Positions 25,100-34,665 of a DNA stretch of 64,000 nucleotides are shown piece by piece. The position numbers and the translations under genes are program-made. This stretch comes from Bacillus sp. es.036. GTDB lineage: Bacteria > Bacillota > Bacilli > Bacillales > Guptibacillaceae. The notes beneath the pieces were generated by a model that worked only from the letters and a program-made list of their open reading frames with translations, had not been told where the DNA came from and searched no databases. The stretch spans positions 2,418,001 to 2,482,000 of the forward strand of contig NZ_PDIZ01000001.1 in NCBI RefSeq assembly GCF_002563635.1. The letters run 5' to 3'. Position 1 is the first letter of the stretch, and each line of letters opens with the position of its first letter.

Positions 25100-26200
25100 T
25101 CAATAAACTTCTTTCACGACTGTCACCCGTGATAGTTCTTTTCGGTTTAAGTCGTACCCAATACCATTACCTTCTGGTACGTTAATGTATCCTTTCTCTA
25201 CGATCACTTCAGGATGAATGATATCCCGCTCCCAATATCGTGTAGAAGCCGAAATATCTCCTGGGATGACAAAGTTAGATAAGCTAGAAAGAGCTATATT
25301 ATGCGCCCTTCCAATTCCTGATTCAAGCATACCACCGCACCAGACAGGGACACCGCGCTCATCGCATAAATCATGTATCATTTTACTAGCAGTTAACCCG
25401 CCTACGCGACCAGGCTTAATATTTATCACCTGGCAGCTATTTAAATCTAGCGCTCGGCGCGCATCATCGAAAGAAGCAATACTTTCATCCAAACAAATCG
25501 GTGTCTTTAATTCCCTTTGAAGTTTAGCATGGTCAACGATATCATCTGCCGCTAATGGTTGTTCAATCATCAGGAGATTAAAGCCATCCAACGCTTTCAA
25601 TTGATCGATATCTCGAAGCGTATAGGCGGAATTAGCATCTGCCATTAAAGATAAATTTGGATAGCGTTCTCTTATTGCTTTTAGAATGGAAACATCTTGA
25701 GACGGCTTTATCTTTACCTTAATCCGCTCATACCCTTCCAAAATTCTGTTGCTTATTTCTTCTAACATCGTCTCCTGATCAGAAGCACCAACCGCAACGC
25801 CTGCTTTAATTTTCTTTAAAGTTCCGCCTAATGCTTTTGATAAACTAATGCCTTCTTTTTTGGCGTATAAATCCCATATCGCCCCTTCTATCGCATACTT
25901 TGCCATTGGGTTTCTTCTAATTCCTGACAACATGCCATTAACCTCAAACGGGTGTGCAATGAAACGTTTTTTTACTAGGGGTATCATGATATCCCTTAAC
26001 ATATGCCAGGACGTTTGGAGCGTTTCTTCAGTGTACCACGGGGTTGTAAATGCCACCCCTTCTCCAAAACCACTATTACCCTCAGCATCGTTCACCTCTA
26101 CGATAATCAAATCTCGATCAGACACCGTTTCAAGGCTATTACCAAAAGGCGTTTTAAGGTTCATTTTAATATGATGGAGTGTTACCGACTCGATGATCAT
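25100..26200 (-). CDS. menC: o-Succinylbenzoate synthase (enolase superfamily)
   Basis: 366 residues. Dehydrates SHCHC to o-succinylbenzoate in menaquinone synthesis. It belongs to the OSBS/N-acylamino-acid racemase subgroup: KVKIKPSQD carries the K-x-K catalytic pair near residues 162-164, metal ligands are in LMADANSAY, MIEQPL and CLDESIAS, and the opposite Lys is in INIKPGRVGGL. Members of this subgroup can also racemise N-acylamino acids, but the operon makes the menaquinone role clear. The first four bases overlap the menE stop (ATGA type), indicating coupling. Confidence 0.95.
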   Translation of the reverse strand: MIIESVTLHHIKMNLKTPFGNSLETVSDRDLIIVEVNDAEGNSGFGEGVAFTTPWYTEETLQTSWHMLRDIMIPLVKKRFIAHPFEVNGMLSGIRRNPMAKYAIEGAIWDLYAKKEGISLSKALGGTLKKIKAGVAVGASDQETMLEEISNRILEGYERIKVKIKPSQDVSILKAIRERYPNLSLMADANSAYTLRDIDQLKALDGFNLLMIEQPLAADDIVDHAKLQRELKTPICLDESIASFDDARRALDLNSCQVINIKPGRVGGLTASKMIHDLCDERGVPVWCGGMLESGIGRAHNIALSSLSNFVIPGDISASTRYWERDIIHPEVIVEKGYINVPEGNGIGYDLNRKELSRVTVVKEVY

Positions 26201-27666
26201 TCTGCTTCACTCGCTAACAAATTTCGCTGAAGTTTATTGGCTCCATTCCTTGGAAGAGCCTTAACAAAGGTAATCGACTTGGGCAATTTATACCGAGCCA
26301 GTCGATCTGAAAGATAATCGAGTAACTGATGATCGGTTAACATTGGGTTTTTACTTACCACGAAAGCCGCCGGTACTTCTCCCCAATGTGGATCTTGGAC
26401 ACCTGTTACGCCTGCATCTTCAATATCTATATGTTCAAGGATGGCGGCTTCAATTTCTGCCGGATACACATTTTCTCCTCCAGAAAGAATCAGGTCTTTT
26501 CTTCGATCTAATACAAAGAGAAAACCATCTTCATCAACAAAACCGATATCACCCGTATGAAGCCATCCATCTTCAAATGCCTCACTCGTCGCGCCTTCAC
26601 GTTTCCAATATCCTTTCGTCACCGTGGGTCCTTTCACAAGAATTTCGCCATGCTCTCGTGGTGAAAGTTCTCTATGATTATGACTAATCTTTACTTCTGA
26701 AGGAAACAGAGCTTTCCCAGCAGAACCCTGTTTATTTAGCATATACTCAGGTGAAAGCGTCACAATTTGCGATGCTGTTTCCGTCATTCCAAATGTTTGG
26801 AAGACAGGAATTTGCTTTTCTTCACAAATCGTTAGGAGTGGATATGGAGCTGGGCCTCCGCCAAGCAGCATGCAGCGTAACGTAGCGGGATACTGATCGT
26901 CTCCAAGGTCATCAAGCATTTTCTTTAGCATAGCGCTTACTACCGATACAATTGTAATGTTTTCTTTTTGAATCGATTGATTAACGGCATGCGGATCGAA
27001 TCGTTTTTGTATAACCATCGTAATCCCATAGATAACACTGCGTAATAATATTGAAAGGCCACTCATATGAAATAGCGGTACGGCACATAACCAGCGATCA
27101 TGCATTTCTAAACCTATATTAAGGCTCGAGCTAATCGCACTCCACCAGTGGTTTCCATACGTTAACATCACGCCTTTCGGTTCCCCCGTCGTACCAGAAG
27201 TGTACATGATCGTATGAAGTTGGTTTAACTCAATTGAGGTTTGTAGATCCTCCAAACAATATGCTCCTGGACGAATATCCTCCCAAATAAAAAGGTCGAT
27301 ATATAGTAAACTTTCGCGAGCTTTATTCGCAAGAGATCGGTCCGTTATTACGTAAGAAAGCTCAGCATCATTTAATTGAAACGCTAATTCATGACCTGTC
27401 AATCGATGGTTCAGCGGTACAATAATAACCCCAATATACATGAGCGCATGCAAGCAGACTGCCGACTGTATTGCGTTCTCCATAAAAAAACCAACATGCT
27501 TCCCTTTAGCAATGCCCTTTGCTTTTAGAGCATTCGCCATTTCAACTGCCTGTTCTTGCAATTGCTTATAAGTTAACTGCTTATTCTTTTCAATCAGCGC
27601 CACTCGGTCAGGCGTCATGGAAGCGCGTTTGTGTAACCAATTTGGCATCGTGTCCATCTTTACCAT
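26197..27666 (-). CDS. menE: o-Succinylbenzoate-CoA ligase
   Basis: 489-residue adenylate-forming enzyme: OSB + CoA + ATP give OSB-CoA, AMP and PPi. AMP-binding signature is TIMYTSGTTGEPKGVML near residue 160, with FQTFGMTETAS, GWLHTGDIGFVDEDG and DRRKDLILSGGENVYPAEIE. The C-terminal catalytic Lys is in LPRNGANKLQR. It is separated from menB by a perfect-palindrome terminator, so menE-menC may have its own promoter or depend on read-through. Confidence 0.96.
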   Translation of the reverse strand: MVKMDTMPNWLHKRASMTPDRVALIEKNKQLTYKQLQEQAVEMANALKAKGIAKGKHVGFFMENAIQSAVCLHALMYIGVIIVPLNHRLTGHELAFQLNDAELSYVITDRSLANKARESLLYIDLFIWEDIRPGAYCLEDLQTSIELNQLHTIMYTSGTTGEPKGVMLTYGNHWWSAISSSLNIGLEMHDRWLCAVPLFHMSGLSILLRSVIYGITMVIQKRFDPHAVNQSIQKENITIVSVVSAMLKKMLDDLGDDQYPATLRCMLLGGGPAPYPLLTICEEKQIPVFQTFGMTETASQIVTLSPEYMLNKQGSAGKALFPSEVKISHNHRELSPREHGEILVKGPTVTKGYWKREGATSEAFEDGWLHTGDIGFVDEDGFLFVLDRRKDLILSGGENVYPAEIEAAILEHIDIEDAGVTGVQDPHWGEVPAAFVVSKNPMLTDHQLLDYLSDRLARYKLPKSITFVKALPRNGANKLQRNLLASEAE

Positions 27667-27683
27667 CCTTTCTTTAGCCTGAA

Positions 27684-27717
27684 AAAACAGCTTGATGGAT
27701 ATCCATCAAGCTGTTTT
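27684..27717 (-). terminator. Terminator-like palindrome between menB and menE
   Basis: Perfect 34-base palindrome (arms of 17, AAAACAGCTTGATGGAT and complement), followed by six T residues on the minus strand. It should attenuate transcription from menFDHB into menEC. Confidence 0.8.
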
Positions 27718-27729
27718 CGTGCAATCGAT

Positions 27730-28545
27730 TTATGGAAAACGTGGGAACTGTTTAAAGTCTGGTTTGCGTTTCTCTTTGAACGAATCGCGTCCTTCTTTCG
27801 CTTCTTCAGTTGTGTAATAAAGAAGCGTTGCATCTCCACCCATTTGTTGAAGTCCTGCAAGACCATCTGTATCAGCATTAAGTGAAGCTTTAAGGAAACG
27901 TAAAGCAGTTGGTGACTTATCAAGCATTTCCTGCGCCCACTGAACGGTTTCAGCTTCAAGCTGCTCAAGAGGGACAACCGTGTTAACTAGACCCATATCA
28001 AGGGCTTCTTGAGCGTTATATTGGCGGCAAAGGTACCAGATCTCACGGGCTTTCTTATGCCCTACGATTCGAGCAAGGTATCCAGCGCCGTATCCAGCAT
28101 CAAAACTCCCTACTTTAGGACCTGTTTGTCCAAAGATTGCATTATCAGCAGCAATTGTAAGGTCACATACAACGTGTAGAACATGTCCTCCGCCAATCGC
28201 ATAACCAGATACCATTGCAATAACCGGTTTAGGGATTACGCGAATAAGACGTTGAAGATCTAATACGTTGAGACGAGGAATTTCATCGTCGCCGACGTAT
28301 CCACCATGCCCACGAACACTTTGATCTCCGCCAGAACAAAATGCTTTGTCTCCAGCACCTGCAAGAACAATAACCCCAATATTAGAATCATCTCTCGCAA
28401 ATGAAAAAGCTGTAATTAATTCATTAACCGTTCTTGGTGTAAATGCATTGCGCACCTCTGGACGGTTAATTGTAATCTTAGCAATCCCATCATACGTTTC
28501 ATAAAGAATATCTTCAAATTCACGTTCAGTCTTCCATTGAATCAT
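27730..28545 (-). CDS. menB: 1,4-Dihydroxy-2-naphthoyl-CoA synthase
   Basis: 271-residue crotonase-fold enzyme that cyclises OSB-CoA to DHNA-CoA. Typical blocks are [30 protein letters not shown], and [22 protein letters not shown], with the oxyanion-hole glycines; [14 protein letters not shown] near residue 150 is a MenB-specific stretch with the catalytic Asp, and the C-terminus ends in [11 protein letters not shown] as in other MenB proteins. AAAGGAGAAT precedes the ATG. Confidence 0.97.
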   Translation of the reverse strand: MIQWKTEREFEDILYETYDGIAKITINRPEVRNAFTPRTVNELITAFSFARDDSNIGVIVLAGAGDKAFCSGGDQSVRGHGGYVGDDEIPRLNVLDLQRLIRVIPKPVIAMVSGYAIGGGHVLHVVCDLTIAADNAIFGQTGPKVGSFDAGYGAGYLARIVGHKKAREIWYLCRQYNAQEALDMGLVNTVVPLEQLEAETVQWAQEMLDKSPTALRFLKASLNADTDGLAGLQQMGGDATLLYYTTEEAKEGRDSFKEKRKPDFKQFPRFP

Positions 28546-28576
28546 TTAGAAATTCTCCTTTCCTATGTACCTAAAT

Positions 28577-29401
28577 TTACAGATTAGAATCTGCATGCTT
28601 TTTTAGAAAAGCTACTACCATTTTAACAAAGATTTCAGGTTGTTCTACATGAATTGTATGCCCTGCGTCATTTATTTGCACAAAATCAGCTTGAGGGAGT
28701 AAATTTTCCATCTTCTTCCCAATAGAAACGAACTTTTGATCATGCTCACCTACTAAAAGAAGGACTGGAATTGACAAGTCATCTAGCATTTCCCAATATG
28801 AACGCTGTGCCCCTGTCCCCATTCCAATAAGACTGTTAGCTAGTCCTTTTTCAGTATTGCTCAAACGCTGTTTTCTTATTTCCTCTTTCTTGCGTAAAGG
28901 AAGTTTTTTCTGAGTAGAAAACAAAGGAACGCTTTCCCAAAAATCTACAAAAGATGCCATGCCTTCCTGTTCAATCCGTCTAGCAAGCCGATGATCATTT
29001 TGTATTCGTTCATCTCTTTCCTCTTTCGTGATAAGTCCTGGTGAACTACTCTCGAGGATGAGTGTTTTAACACAATCAGGATATTGTACAGTAAACGATA
29101 AGGCAAAACGACCACCCATTGAATAACCAAGTAAATGGATGCTATCAATTCGAAGAATCTGTAAGAGCTTTTTTAAATAACTTCCCATTGCTTCCATCGT
29201 ATAGAGCGCAGAATCATCTGGTTTTCCACTTGCACCATGCCCTATTAAATCTATGGCGATTACTTTATAGAAATTTGATAGTTTTTTCATTAACGGCGTC
29301 CAACTTGCGCTTGCCCCTGTAAAGCCGTGCAATAAAAGAAGAGGTTCCCCCTCACCTTCTATTTTAACGTGAAACGGTTGTCCTTCAATTGTGTAAATCA
29401 T
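28577..29401 (-). CDS. menH: SHCHC synthase (MenH), alpha/beta-hydrolase fold
   Basis: 274 residues. Eliminates pyruvate from SEPHCHC to give SHCHC. LLLHGFTGASASW near residue 22 is the MenH-type oxyanion region; the nucleophile elbow is LLGYSMGGRFAL with Ser near 94; the acid is in LVGEHDQKF and the His in DAGHTIHVEQP. It overlaps menD by four bases (ATGA), so the two are translationally coupled. Confidence 0.95.
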   Translation of the reverse strand: MIYTIEGQPFHVKIEGEGEPLLLLHGFTGASASWTPLMKKLSNFYKVIAIDLIGHGASGKPDDSALYTMEAMGSYLKKLLQILRIDSIHLLGYSMGGRFALSFTVQYPDCVKTLILESSSPGLITKEERDERIQNDHRLARRIEQEGMASFVDFWESVPLFSTQKKLPLRKKEEIRKQRLSNTEKGLANSLIGMGTGAQRSYWEMLDDLSIPVLLLVGEHDQKFVSIGKKMENLLPQADFVQINDAGHTIHVEQPEIFVKMVVAFLKKHADSNL

Positions 29402-31131
29402 GATTTTAGAGCCTTCGCTGTTTCGTGTGAAATCTTTGAGAATAACTTCCGATGGAGCATAAGATTTTCATCACGATTGGTCGGGACTTCAATAATGCTA
29501 AGTCCTTTATGCTTCTTGCTTTTCTCAAAAGCTAAGCTAAACTCTTCCCAATTCCCTATGCGATCAAAACTTCCACCGTAGAGCGCTGCGGCATGCTCGT
29601 AATCTAGTCCAAGCGGTGTTCCAAACAGTTGCTCGAAATGTTTATCCTCCTGGCGCTGCGGTAAAAAGGAGAAAATCCCACCCCCATCATTGTTCACAAC
29701 AACAATGGTTAAATTGATTTCATATAACTTTGCTAGAAGGAGACCGTTCATATCATGATAAAAAGAGAGATCACCGATAACCAAAACGCCGGAAGAATAA
29801 TCAGTACTAGCACCAAGAGCAGTTGAAATAATCCCATCAATTCCGTTCGCCCCGCGATTTCCCATTATGGTCGGTCGAGCTCCTTCAGGTAAAAAGAAGT
29901 TTTCCAAATCGCGTATCGGCATACTATTGCCTACAAACAAAAGATCGTCCTTATCCATTAATTGACCCAATTCTCTAAACACATATCCTTCAAAGAGTCC
30001 CTCTACCTCCAAATCCTCACGAAGCAGGTTAAGAGTGACCTCGTTTAACTCTTTCCACGCTTCTAGCCACTTGTTCTCACAATGTTCAAGCTGCTGTAAA
30101 GCAGGAAGAAGGCTCTTCACAAACTCTACTGGTGAAACATTTGGCATATCAGAGCTTGAAAGAGTTGGATCTCTCCATCCATTCTCATCTATTACGAGAT
30201 GGAGAGGACTTTCGACTTTATTAACAAAAAGCGTATAAGCTTTTGATACAGGCATTGCCCCAAAACGAATAATCACATCAGGATACAGAGAGGAATCAAC
30301 TTCACCTCTTAAAAAAGCATCATATCCTTCAATTAAATTGGGAGAATTCACATGTCGACACATGGACAGAGAATCAGCAAGAACAGGATACCCTAGTGCT
30401 TCCGCAAGAGCATACAATGGCTCAGCTAATTCTTCATTTTCCTGTGGACCTACAACGATAATTCCCTTCTTATTAGCCAACTTTTCGACATAACGCTTTA
30501 CTGCTTTATCGTCTAAAATGCGTGCATAATCAGTAGATTGTACCCATGGCTCGTGATCATCTCTGCCGTCAGCAAAAAGACCTGAATATGAAAGATCAGG
30601 TGTTAAAGGATCTCTAAACGGAAAATTAAGATGAACAGGTCCAGCTGGTATACTCGAAGAAACAGCAACGGCTCTTGAAGCGACTGTCCTGATGTATCGC
30701 GTCAGAGAGGAGGATGGGAGCGCCATTTCCATAAACCACTTTGCATAGTCTCCATATAGCTTAATTTGGTCAATCGCCTGTGGCGCACCATTGTCACGAA
30801 GCTCATGAGGACGATCGGCCGTTAATACAATCAACGGAACATTGGATTGAGCAGCTTCGATGACTGCCGGATAGTAATTCGCTCCTGCTGTGCCTGATGA
30901 ACAAAGAAGTGCGACCGGTTCATGATGTGACTTGGCCATGCCAAGCGCAAAAAAACCAGCAGACCGCTCATCAATATGCATCCAGACTTTCATTAAAGGG
31001 TGTTCGGCCATCATCATAGCAAGCGGGGTAGACCGCGATCCTGGACTAACCACAGCATGGTTTACGCCTGATCGCACAAGTTCATCTACAAACGAACCAA
31101 CGTAGCTTGATAATATTTCTTGATCAGTCAT
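29398..31131 (-). CDS. menD: SEPHCHC synthase (ThDP-dependent)
   Basis: 577 residues. Condenses isochorismate and 2-oxoglutarate, with ThDP, to SEPHCHC. VSPGSRSTPLAMM near residue 30 is the MenD signature, with Glu in HIDERSAGFFALG (ThDP activation) and GDLSFYHDMNGLLLAKL near 440 as the Mg/ThDP motif (GD...N). ATG 31131 is the likely start: GGGGGT lies seven bases upstream. A TTG 15 bases earlier is unlikely. It overlaps the 3' end of menF by eight bases. Confidence 0.96.
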   Translation of the reverse strand: MTDQEILSSYVGSFVDELVRSGVNHAVVSPGSRSTPLAMMMAEHPLMKVWMHIDERSAGFFALGMAKSHHEPVALLCSSGTAGANYYPAVIEAAQSNVPLIVLTADRPHELRDNGAPQAIDQIKLYGDYAKWFMEMALPSSSLTRYIRTVASRAVAVSSSIPAGPVHLNFPFRDPLTPDLSYSGLFADGRDDHEPWVQSTDYARILDDKAVKRYVEKLANKKGIIVVGPQENEELAEPLYALAEALGYPVLADSLSMCRHVNSPNLIEGYDAFLRGEVDSSLYPDVIIRFGAMPVSKAYTLFVNKVESPLHLVIDENGWRDPTLSSSDMPNVSPVEFVKSLLPALQQLEHCENKWLEAWKELNEVTLNLLREDLEVEGLFEGYVFRELGQLMDKDDLLFVGNSMPIRDLENFFLPEGARPTIMGNRGANGIDGIISTALGASTDYSSGVLVIGDLSFYHDMNGLLLAKLYEINLTIVVVNNDGGGIFSFLPQRQEDKHFEQLFGTPLGLDYEHAAALYGGSFDRIGNWEEFSLAFEKSKKHKGLSIIEVPTNRDENLMLHRKLFSKISHETAKALKS

Positions 31132-32527
31132 ATTTTTTACCCCCAAGCGCCGTTAACATCGGTTTAAACTTCATTTTGGTTTCTTCGTATTCACTATCGG
31201 GATCTGAATCTCCTACAATCCCGCACCCTGCATAGAGCGTTGCTTGATCGCCATTTAATAAACCTGAGCGAATCGCAACCGCAAATTCTCCATTCCCCTG
31301 GTAATCAACCCAGCCAACAGGTCCAGCATACCAGCCGCGATCCAAGTTTTCGATTCGCTTAATCTCATTAACCGCCTCTACTTGAGGATACCCACCGAGC
31401 GCTGGGGTAGGGTGTAACCGCTCAACCATCCGTAAAAGACTTGTTCTTTTGCTAGCTCTCGCTACAACAGGTGTAAACAAATGTTGAATATGCGGCGTTT
31501 TTAAAATTTCAGGCGTAGAGGGTACCTGAACAAATTCACACTCTTTTTCCATAGCGGTTCGAATCATCTGAACAACCAAATCGTGTTCGATTCGATTTTT
31601 TTGATCGTAAAGCAGTTCTTGTCCAAGAGCTTCATCTTGTTCTTCCGATACCCCTCGCTGAATCGAGCCAGCAAGACACGTTGAATAAACCTGTTGCCCC
31701 TCCCTTTTCACTAACCGTTCAGGTGAGGCACCAAGAAAACATTTCCCCCCGTATTCGAACGCAAATACGTAGCTATCGCTCTGCAGTTCTTTTAGATTTG
31801 ATAGCGTTCGTGTAGAAGAGAAAGATTGAGTAGATTTGAGCTTGATTTCTCTAGCAAGAACAACTTTATCCAATTGCCCTTCTCGTATATTTTCGGCTGC
31901 ACTTCTGACTGTTTCTTTCCATTGATCAGGGTTGATTTCTTCTATAGAAAAAGCTTCAACATCCGATGAATATACAGTCGTTATTTTATTTAAGAGGTTG
32001 GCATGTTGCTTTAGAAGTGCTTCGGAAAGTTTCTCTGGATCATCTTCTACACTCACGACAGCATTAATTGTTAACCATGCCTGATCAAGAGCGGAGGTTA
32101 GCATAATTTCCGGAAGTACCATACCGCCTTCAGGAAATGAACCCCATTCTCCGCTTTCTGGCGCAGAAGGGTCAAAAGAAAAACCACCGAGCAGCACAGG
32201 TCCGACACCTGGACGAGATGGCGCCCCCTCTATAATGGCATCTTCAAGAAAACGCTGCCACTCTTCTTCTATTGTACGAAACCGATCGGAATTGGCTTGA
32301 AATTGGTTCATCCGTCCAAGCCCTACAATCGTCGTATCATTCTCTGGGTCAGACCAAAATGTTCGATCATTTTTATAAGTAGACGAACCTGCTGCATAAA
32401 AGGAGAGGGGATCGACAGCAGCTACTGATAGCACCTGACTAACAAGTACAGACGTTCCCCGCTTTTCTGCCTTACTAACACCTTGATGAAGCAGGCTAAA
32501 TAATTCTTGATGTTGTAATGTAGACAC
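31124..32527 (-). CDS. menF: Isochorismate synthase
   Basis: 467-residue chorismate-utilising enzyme; converts chorismate to isochorismate, the first committed step of the pathway. C-terminal MST-fold motifs: KVVLAREIKLK near 220, CFLGASPERLV, STCLAGSIQRG, ELLYDQKNRIEHDLVVQMI, HPTPALGGYP and GPVGWVDYQGNGEFAVAIRSG. The start is GTG with GGGGGAG six bases upstream. First gene of the minus-strand men operon. Confidence 0.96.
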   Translation of the reverse strand: MSTLQHQELFSLLHQGVSKAEKRGTSVLVSQVLSVAAVDPLSFYAAGSSTYKNDRTFWSDPENDTTIVGLGRMNQFQANSDRFRTIEEEWQRFLEDAIIEGAPSRPGVGPVLLGGFSFDPSAPESGEWGSFPEGGMVLPEIMLTSALDQAWLTINAVVSVEDDPEKLSEALLKQHANLLNKITTVYSSDVEAFSIEEINPDQWKETVRSAAENIREGQLDKVVLAREIKLKSTQSFSSTRTLSNLKELQSDSYVFAFEYGGKCFLGASPERLVKREGQQVYSTCLAGSIQRGVSEEQDEALGQELLYDQKNRIEHDLVVQMIRTAMEKECEFVQVPSTPEILKTPHIQHLFTPVVARASKRTSLLRMVERLHPTPALGGYPQVEAVNEIKRIENLDRGWYAGPVGWVDYQGNGEFAVAIRSGLLNGDQATLYAGCGIVGDSDPDSEYEETKMKFKPMLTALGGKKYD

Positions 32528-32595
32528 CGTCTTCTCCCCCCAACTTTCTGTCCATGCAAAAGCAGACCGAGTTAGCCTCGGCCACAGTTACTTAA

Positions 32596-32625
32596 AGGAT
32601 ACACCTGTGTAGCTAAGACTGTCAA
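32596..32625 (-). promoter_or_regulatory. Likely SigA promoter of the menF operon
   Basis: TTGACA (32620-32625), an 18-bp spacer and TATCCT (32596-32601) on the minus strand, 69 bases before the menF GTG. A small hairpin (CCGAGGCTAACTCGG, about 32567-32581) lies in the leader. Confidence 0.65.
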
Positions 32626-32801
32626 CGAAGCTGTTTTACCGTTTTTATCGCCTTCTTATGTATAGATTCCCTATCTCCTCAAAAAAAACCATTTTAATGC
32701 TCCGCAGATGCCCTTAGCAAAATAATTGATGAGCATACACTGATAAATGTAGACGACGGTGAACCGTTGTTTATACACTAAATGATAAGGGAGTGTCTCA
32801 C

Positions 32802-33080
32802 ATGTCCAGACACTATTATCATGGTGTTTGTCGTCAGCATATTGGACAATGTGTTGAAATCAAATGTCATGACGGTCAATTGCATAGAGGTCATATTGAA
32901 GATGTTGATGATGAGTTCGTCTACATTCGCCCTTTAAATCGCAATTGTGATGGACCACAACATCCCGAGGGACCAGGAATGTTTTTCTTCGGCGCTTTTG
33001 CAGGCGGCTTTCTTGGAGGACTATTAGGCGTAGGTTTGGGAAGTATCGCGTTTTTCAGGCCATATCCGTACTATTACTAA
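32802..33080 (+). CDS. Small protein with SH3/LSm-like N-terminus and glycine-rich hydrophobic tail
   Basis: 92 residues. The N-terminal part (HYYHGVCRQHIGQCVEIKCHDGQLHRGHIEDVDDEFVYIRPL) has the spacing of a small beta-barrel of LSm/SH3 type that recurs in Bacillus spore-related or cortex proteins. The tail (GAFAGGFLGGLLGVGLGSIAFF) is a glycine-zipper-like hydrophobic stretch, ending in PYPYYY. Start ATG 32802 has AAGGGAG eight bases upstream. Monocistronic with its own terminator, divergent from menF. Function unknown; a spore-surface role is only a guess. Confidence 0.75.
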   Translation: MSRHYYHGVCRQHIGQCVEIKCHDGQLHRGHIEDVDDEFVYIRPLNRNCDGPQHPEGPGMFFFGAFAGGFLGGLLGVGLGSIAFFRPYPYYY

Positions 33081-33091
33081 TCACACAAATG

Positions 33092-33117
33092 CGATCACTA
33101 AAAGGTGATCGTTTTTG
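33092..33117 (+). terminator. Terminator after the SH3-like small gene
   Basis: CGATCAC / GTGATCG arms, 6-base loop, then five T residues. Confidence 0.8.
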
Positions 33118-33313
33118 TTTTCACTACACTTTCTCTCTTCTTGAAAGAAATTAGGCGGATGTGATGCGAAAGCATGTAATTCGACTTTTTTCTATTGACA
33201 GAGACTTCTTGATATTGACAAAAGGATTGACACCCTTTATCCGTTTTTTTAAACTATAATGGTTACAAGCGGATTTTTAAGAAGTTTATTATTTAAGGGA
33301 GAGACACTATTCT

Positions 33314-34258
33314 ATGGAAGAGCGTATGAACAACAGCAAAGATAAGCTGAACAAAGTGACGCCTTCAAAACCAACATGGCAGGTGTGGTGGCGACTATTA
33401 AGACCCCACACATTAACAGCTTCCTTCGTCCCGGTTTTTCTGGGCACAATGCTTGCCCTTCAAAGTCATACATTACATTTTGGATTGTTTATGGCGATGA
33501 TGATCGCTTCTATCCTTATTCAATCAGCAACAAATATGTTTAATGAATACTATGATTTCAAAAGGGGTCTTGATCACGCAGGTAGCGTAGGAATTGGTGG
33601 CGCCATCGTAAGAGATGGAGTTAGTGCAAGAACAGTATTGAATCTTGCTTTTATTTTCTTTGGAATTGCCATTCTGTTAGGCGTTTACATCTGTATCCTG
33701 ACGACATGGTGGATTGCGGTCATTGGTTCAATCTGTATGGCTGCAGGGTATTTCTATACTGGTGGCCCACACCCAATTGCCTATACACCATTTGGCGAAA
33801 TTGCCGCTGGCGTCTTTATGGGACTCATTCTTGTCTTACTTTCTTTTTTCATTCAAACGGGCGTTATTACATTTGAAAGCATTCTCGTTTCGATCCCGAT
33901 TTCCATTCTAGTTGGCGGTATCCTTATGGCGAACAATATCCGCGACCTAGAAGGCGACAAAGAAAAAGGACGAAAAACACTCGCAATACTTCTTGGACAC
34001 GATAAAGCTGTGGCCCTTTTAGAGTGGATGTTTATCGTTTCTTACCTTTGGGTGGTGGCACTCATCATTACAATTGATTTATCACTTTGGTTGCTGTTAA
34101 TTATTCTAAGCATCCCTAAAGCATTCAAAGCCATTCGCTTGTTTGAAGGGAAAACGCAGGCTGCTCAAATGATGCCCGCTATGCAAGCAACGGCTCAAAT
34201 GCATACTCAGTTTGGACTGCTTATGGCCATTGGTTTATTGCTCGCGTATTTTATTTAA
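33314..34258 (+). CDS. menA: 1,4-Dihydroxy-2-naphthoate polyprenyltransferase
   Basis: 314-residue UbiA-family membrane prenyltransferase with eight or nine transmembrane helices. It transfers a polyprenyl chain to DHNA, giving demethylmenaquinone. First Asp-rich motif: NMFNEYYDFKRGLD near residue 75; second: NNIRDLEGDKEKGRKTLA near 208; the RPHTLTASFVPV start is MenA-like. AAGGGAGAG lies about 12 bases before ATG 33314; ATG 33326 is an alternative start. Divergent from the menF operon, with the small SH3-like gene between. Confidence 0.96.
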   Translation: MEERMNNSKDKLNKVTPSKPTWQVWWRLLRPHTLTASFVPVFLGTMLALQSHTLHFGLFMAMMIASILIQSATNMFNEYYDFKRGLDHAGSVGIGGAIVRDGVSARTVLNLAFIFFGIAILLGVYICILTTWWIAVIGSICMAAGYFYTGGPHPIAYTPFGEIAAGVFMGLILVLLSFFIQTGVITFESILVSIPISILVGGILMANNIRDLEGDKEKGRKTLAILLGHDKAVALLEWMFIVSYLWVVALIITIDLSLWLLLIILSIPKAFKAIRLFEGKTQAAQMMPAMQATAQMHTQFGLLMAIGLLLAYFI

Positions 34259-34263
34259 TCTAG

Positions 34264-34296
34264 AGTCAGAGACGAATATAGTCTCTGGCTTTTTTA
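34264..34296 (+). terminator. Terminator of menA
   Basis: AGTCAGAGAC / GTCTCTGGCT arms with one G-U pair, 7-base loop, six T residues. Confidence 0.85.
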
Positions 34297-34543
34297 CGTA
34301 GCTTTAGAGAGGAAAGCACTTTAGAGGGAAGCACTTCTTTTTAATCTAATTAGCGGAATTAATTAGATTTTCGAGGAATTATCTCTTAAGATCGCAGAAT
34401 TAATTGGTTTTTCGTGGAAATATTGAGAATTTCGCGGAAATATAGCAAGAACCAGACATAAAAGGAAAAAAAGCTAGCTTCTTCCCCGCTAATTTTCCCT
34501 TTTTATAGCCAATTGCTCGTGTATACTGTAAATAAGTACATAG

Positions 34544-34656
34544 AAAAAAGCGGAAGCGTCCGATTAACCTCAACAAAATCTTGAACCTAAAAAAATTGTC
34601 CGGTGTTCATTTTATTGATGAAGGAATGATAAGTTTTGGCGCGACAGCTAAATTGG
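34544..34656. repeat. Degenerate copy of the 119-bp modular repeat
   Basis: Starts with AAAAAAGCGGAAGCG and ends with GCGCGACAGCTAAA, the two conserved ends of the repeat (compare CGAAAAGCGG and GCGCAGCTAGAC). The inside, CGATTAACCTCAAC, GTGTTCATTTTAT and GATGAAG, still resembles unit A but pairing is partly lost. It lies directly in front of the thioesterase gene, whose ribosome binding site comes right after it. Confidence 0.7.
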
Positions 34657-34665
34657 AGGAATGAG

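Noticed and set aside
27660-27977. 105-codon frame overlapping the menB 3' end
   Set aside because: It is antiphase to menB on the same strand and has no family resemblance or start signal.
34636-34665. Upstream TTG start for the thioesterase gene
   Set aside because: It would translate the end of the decayed repeat unit; ATG 34666 has a clear TTGGAGG and matches the family N-terminus.
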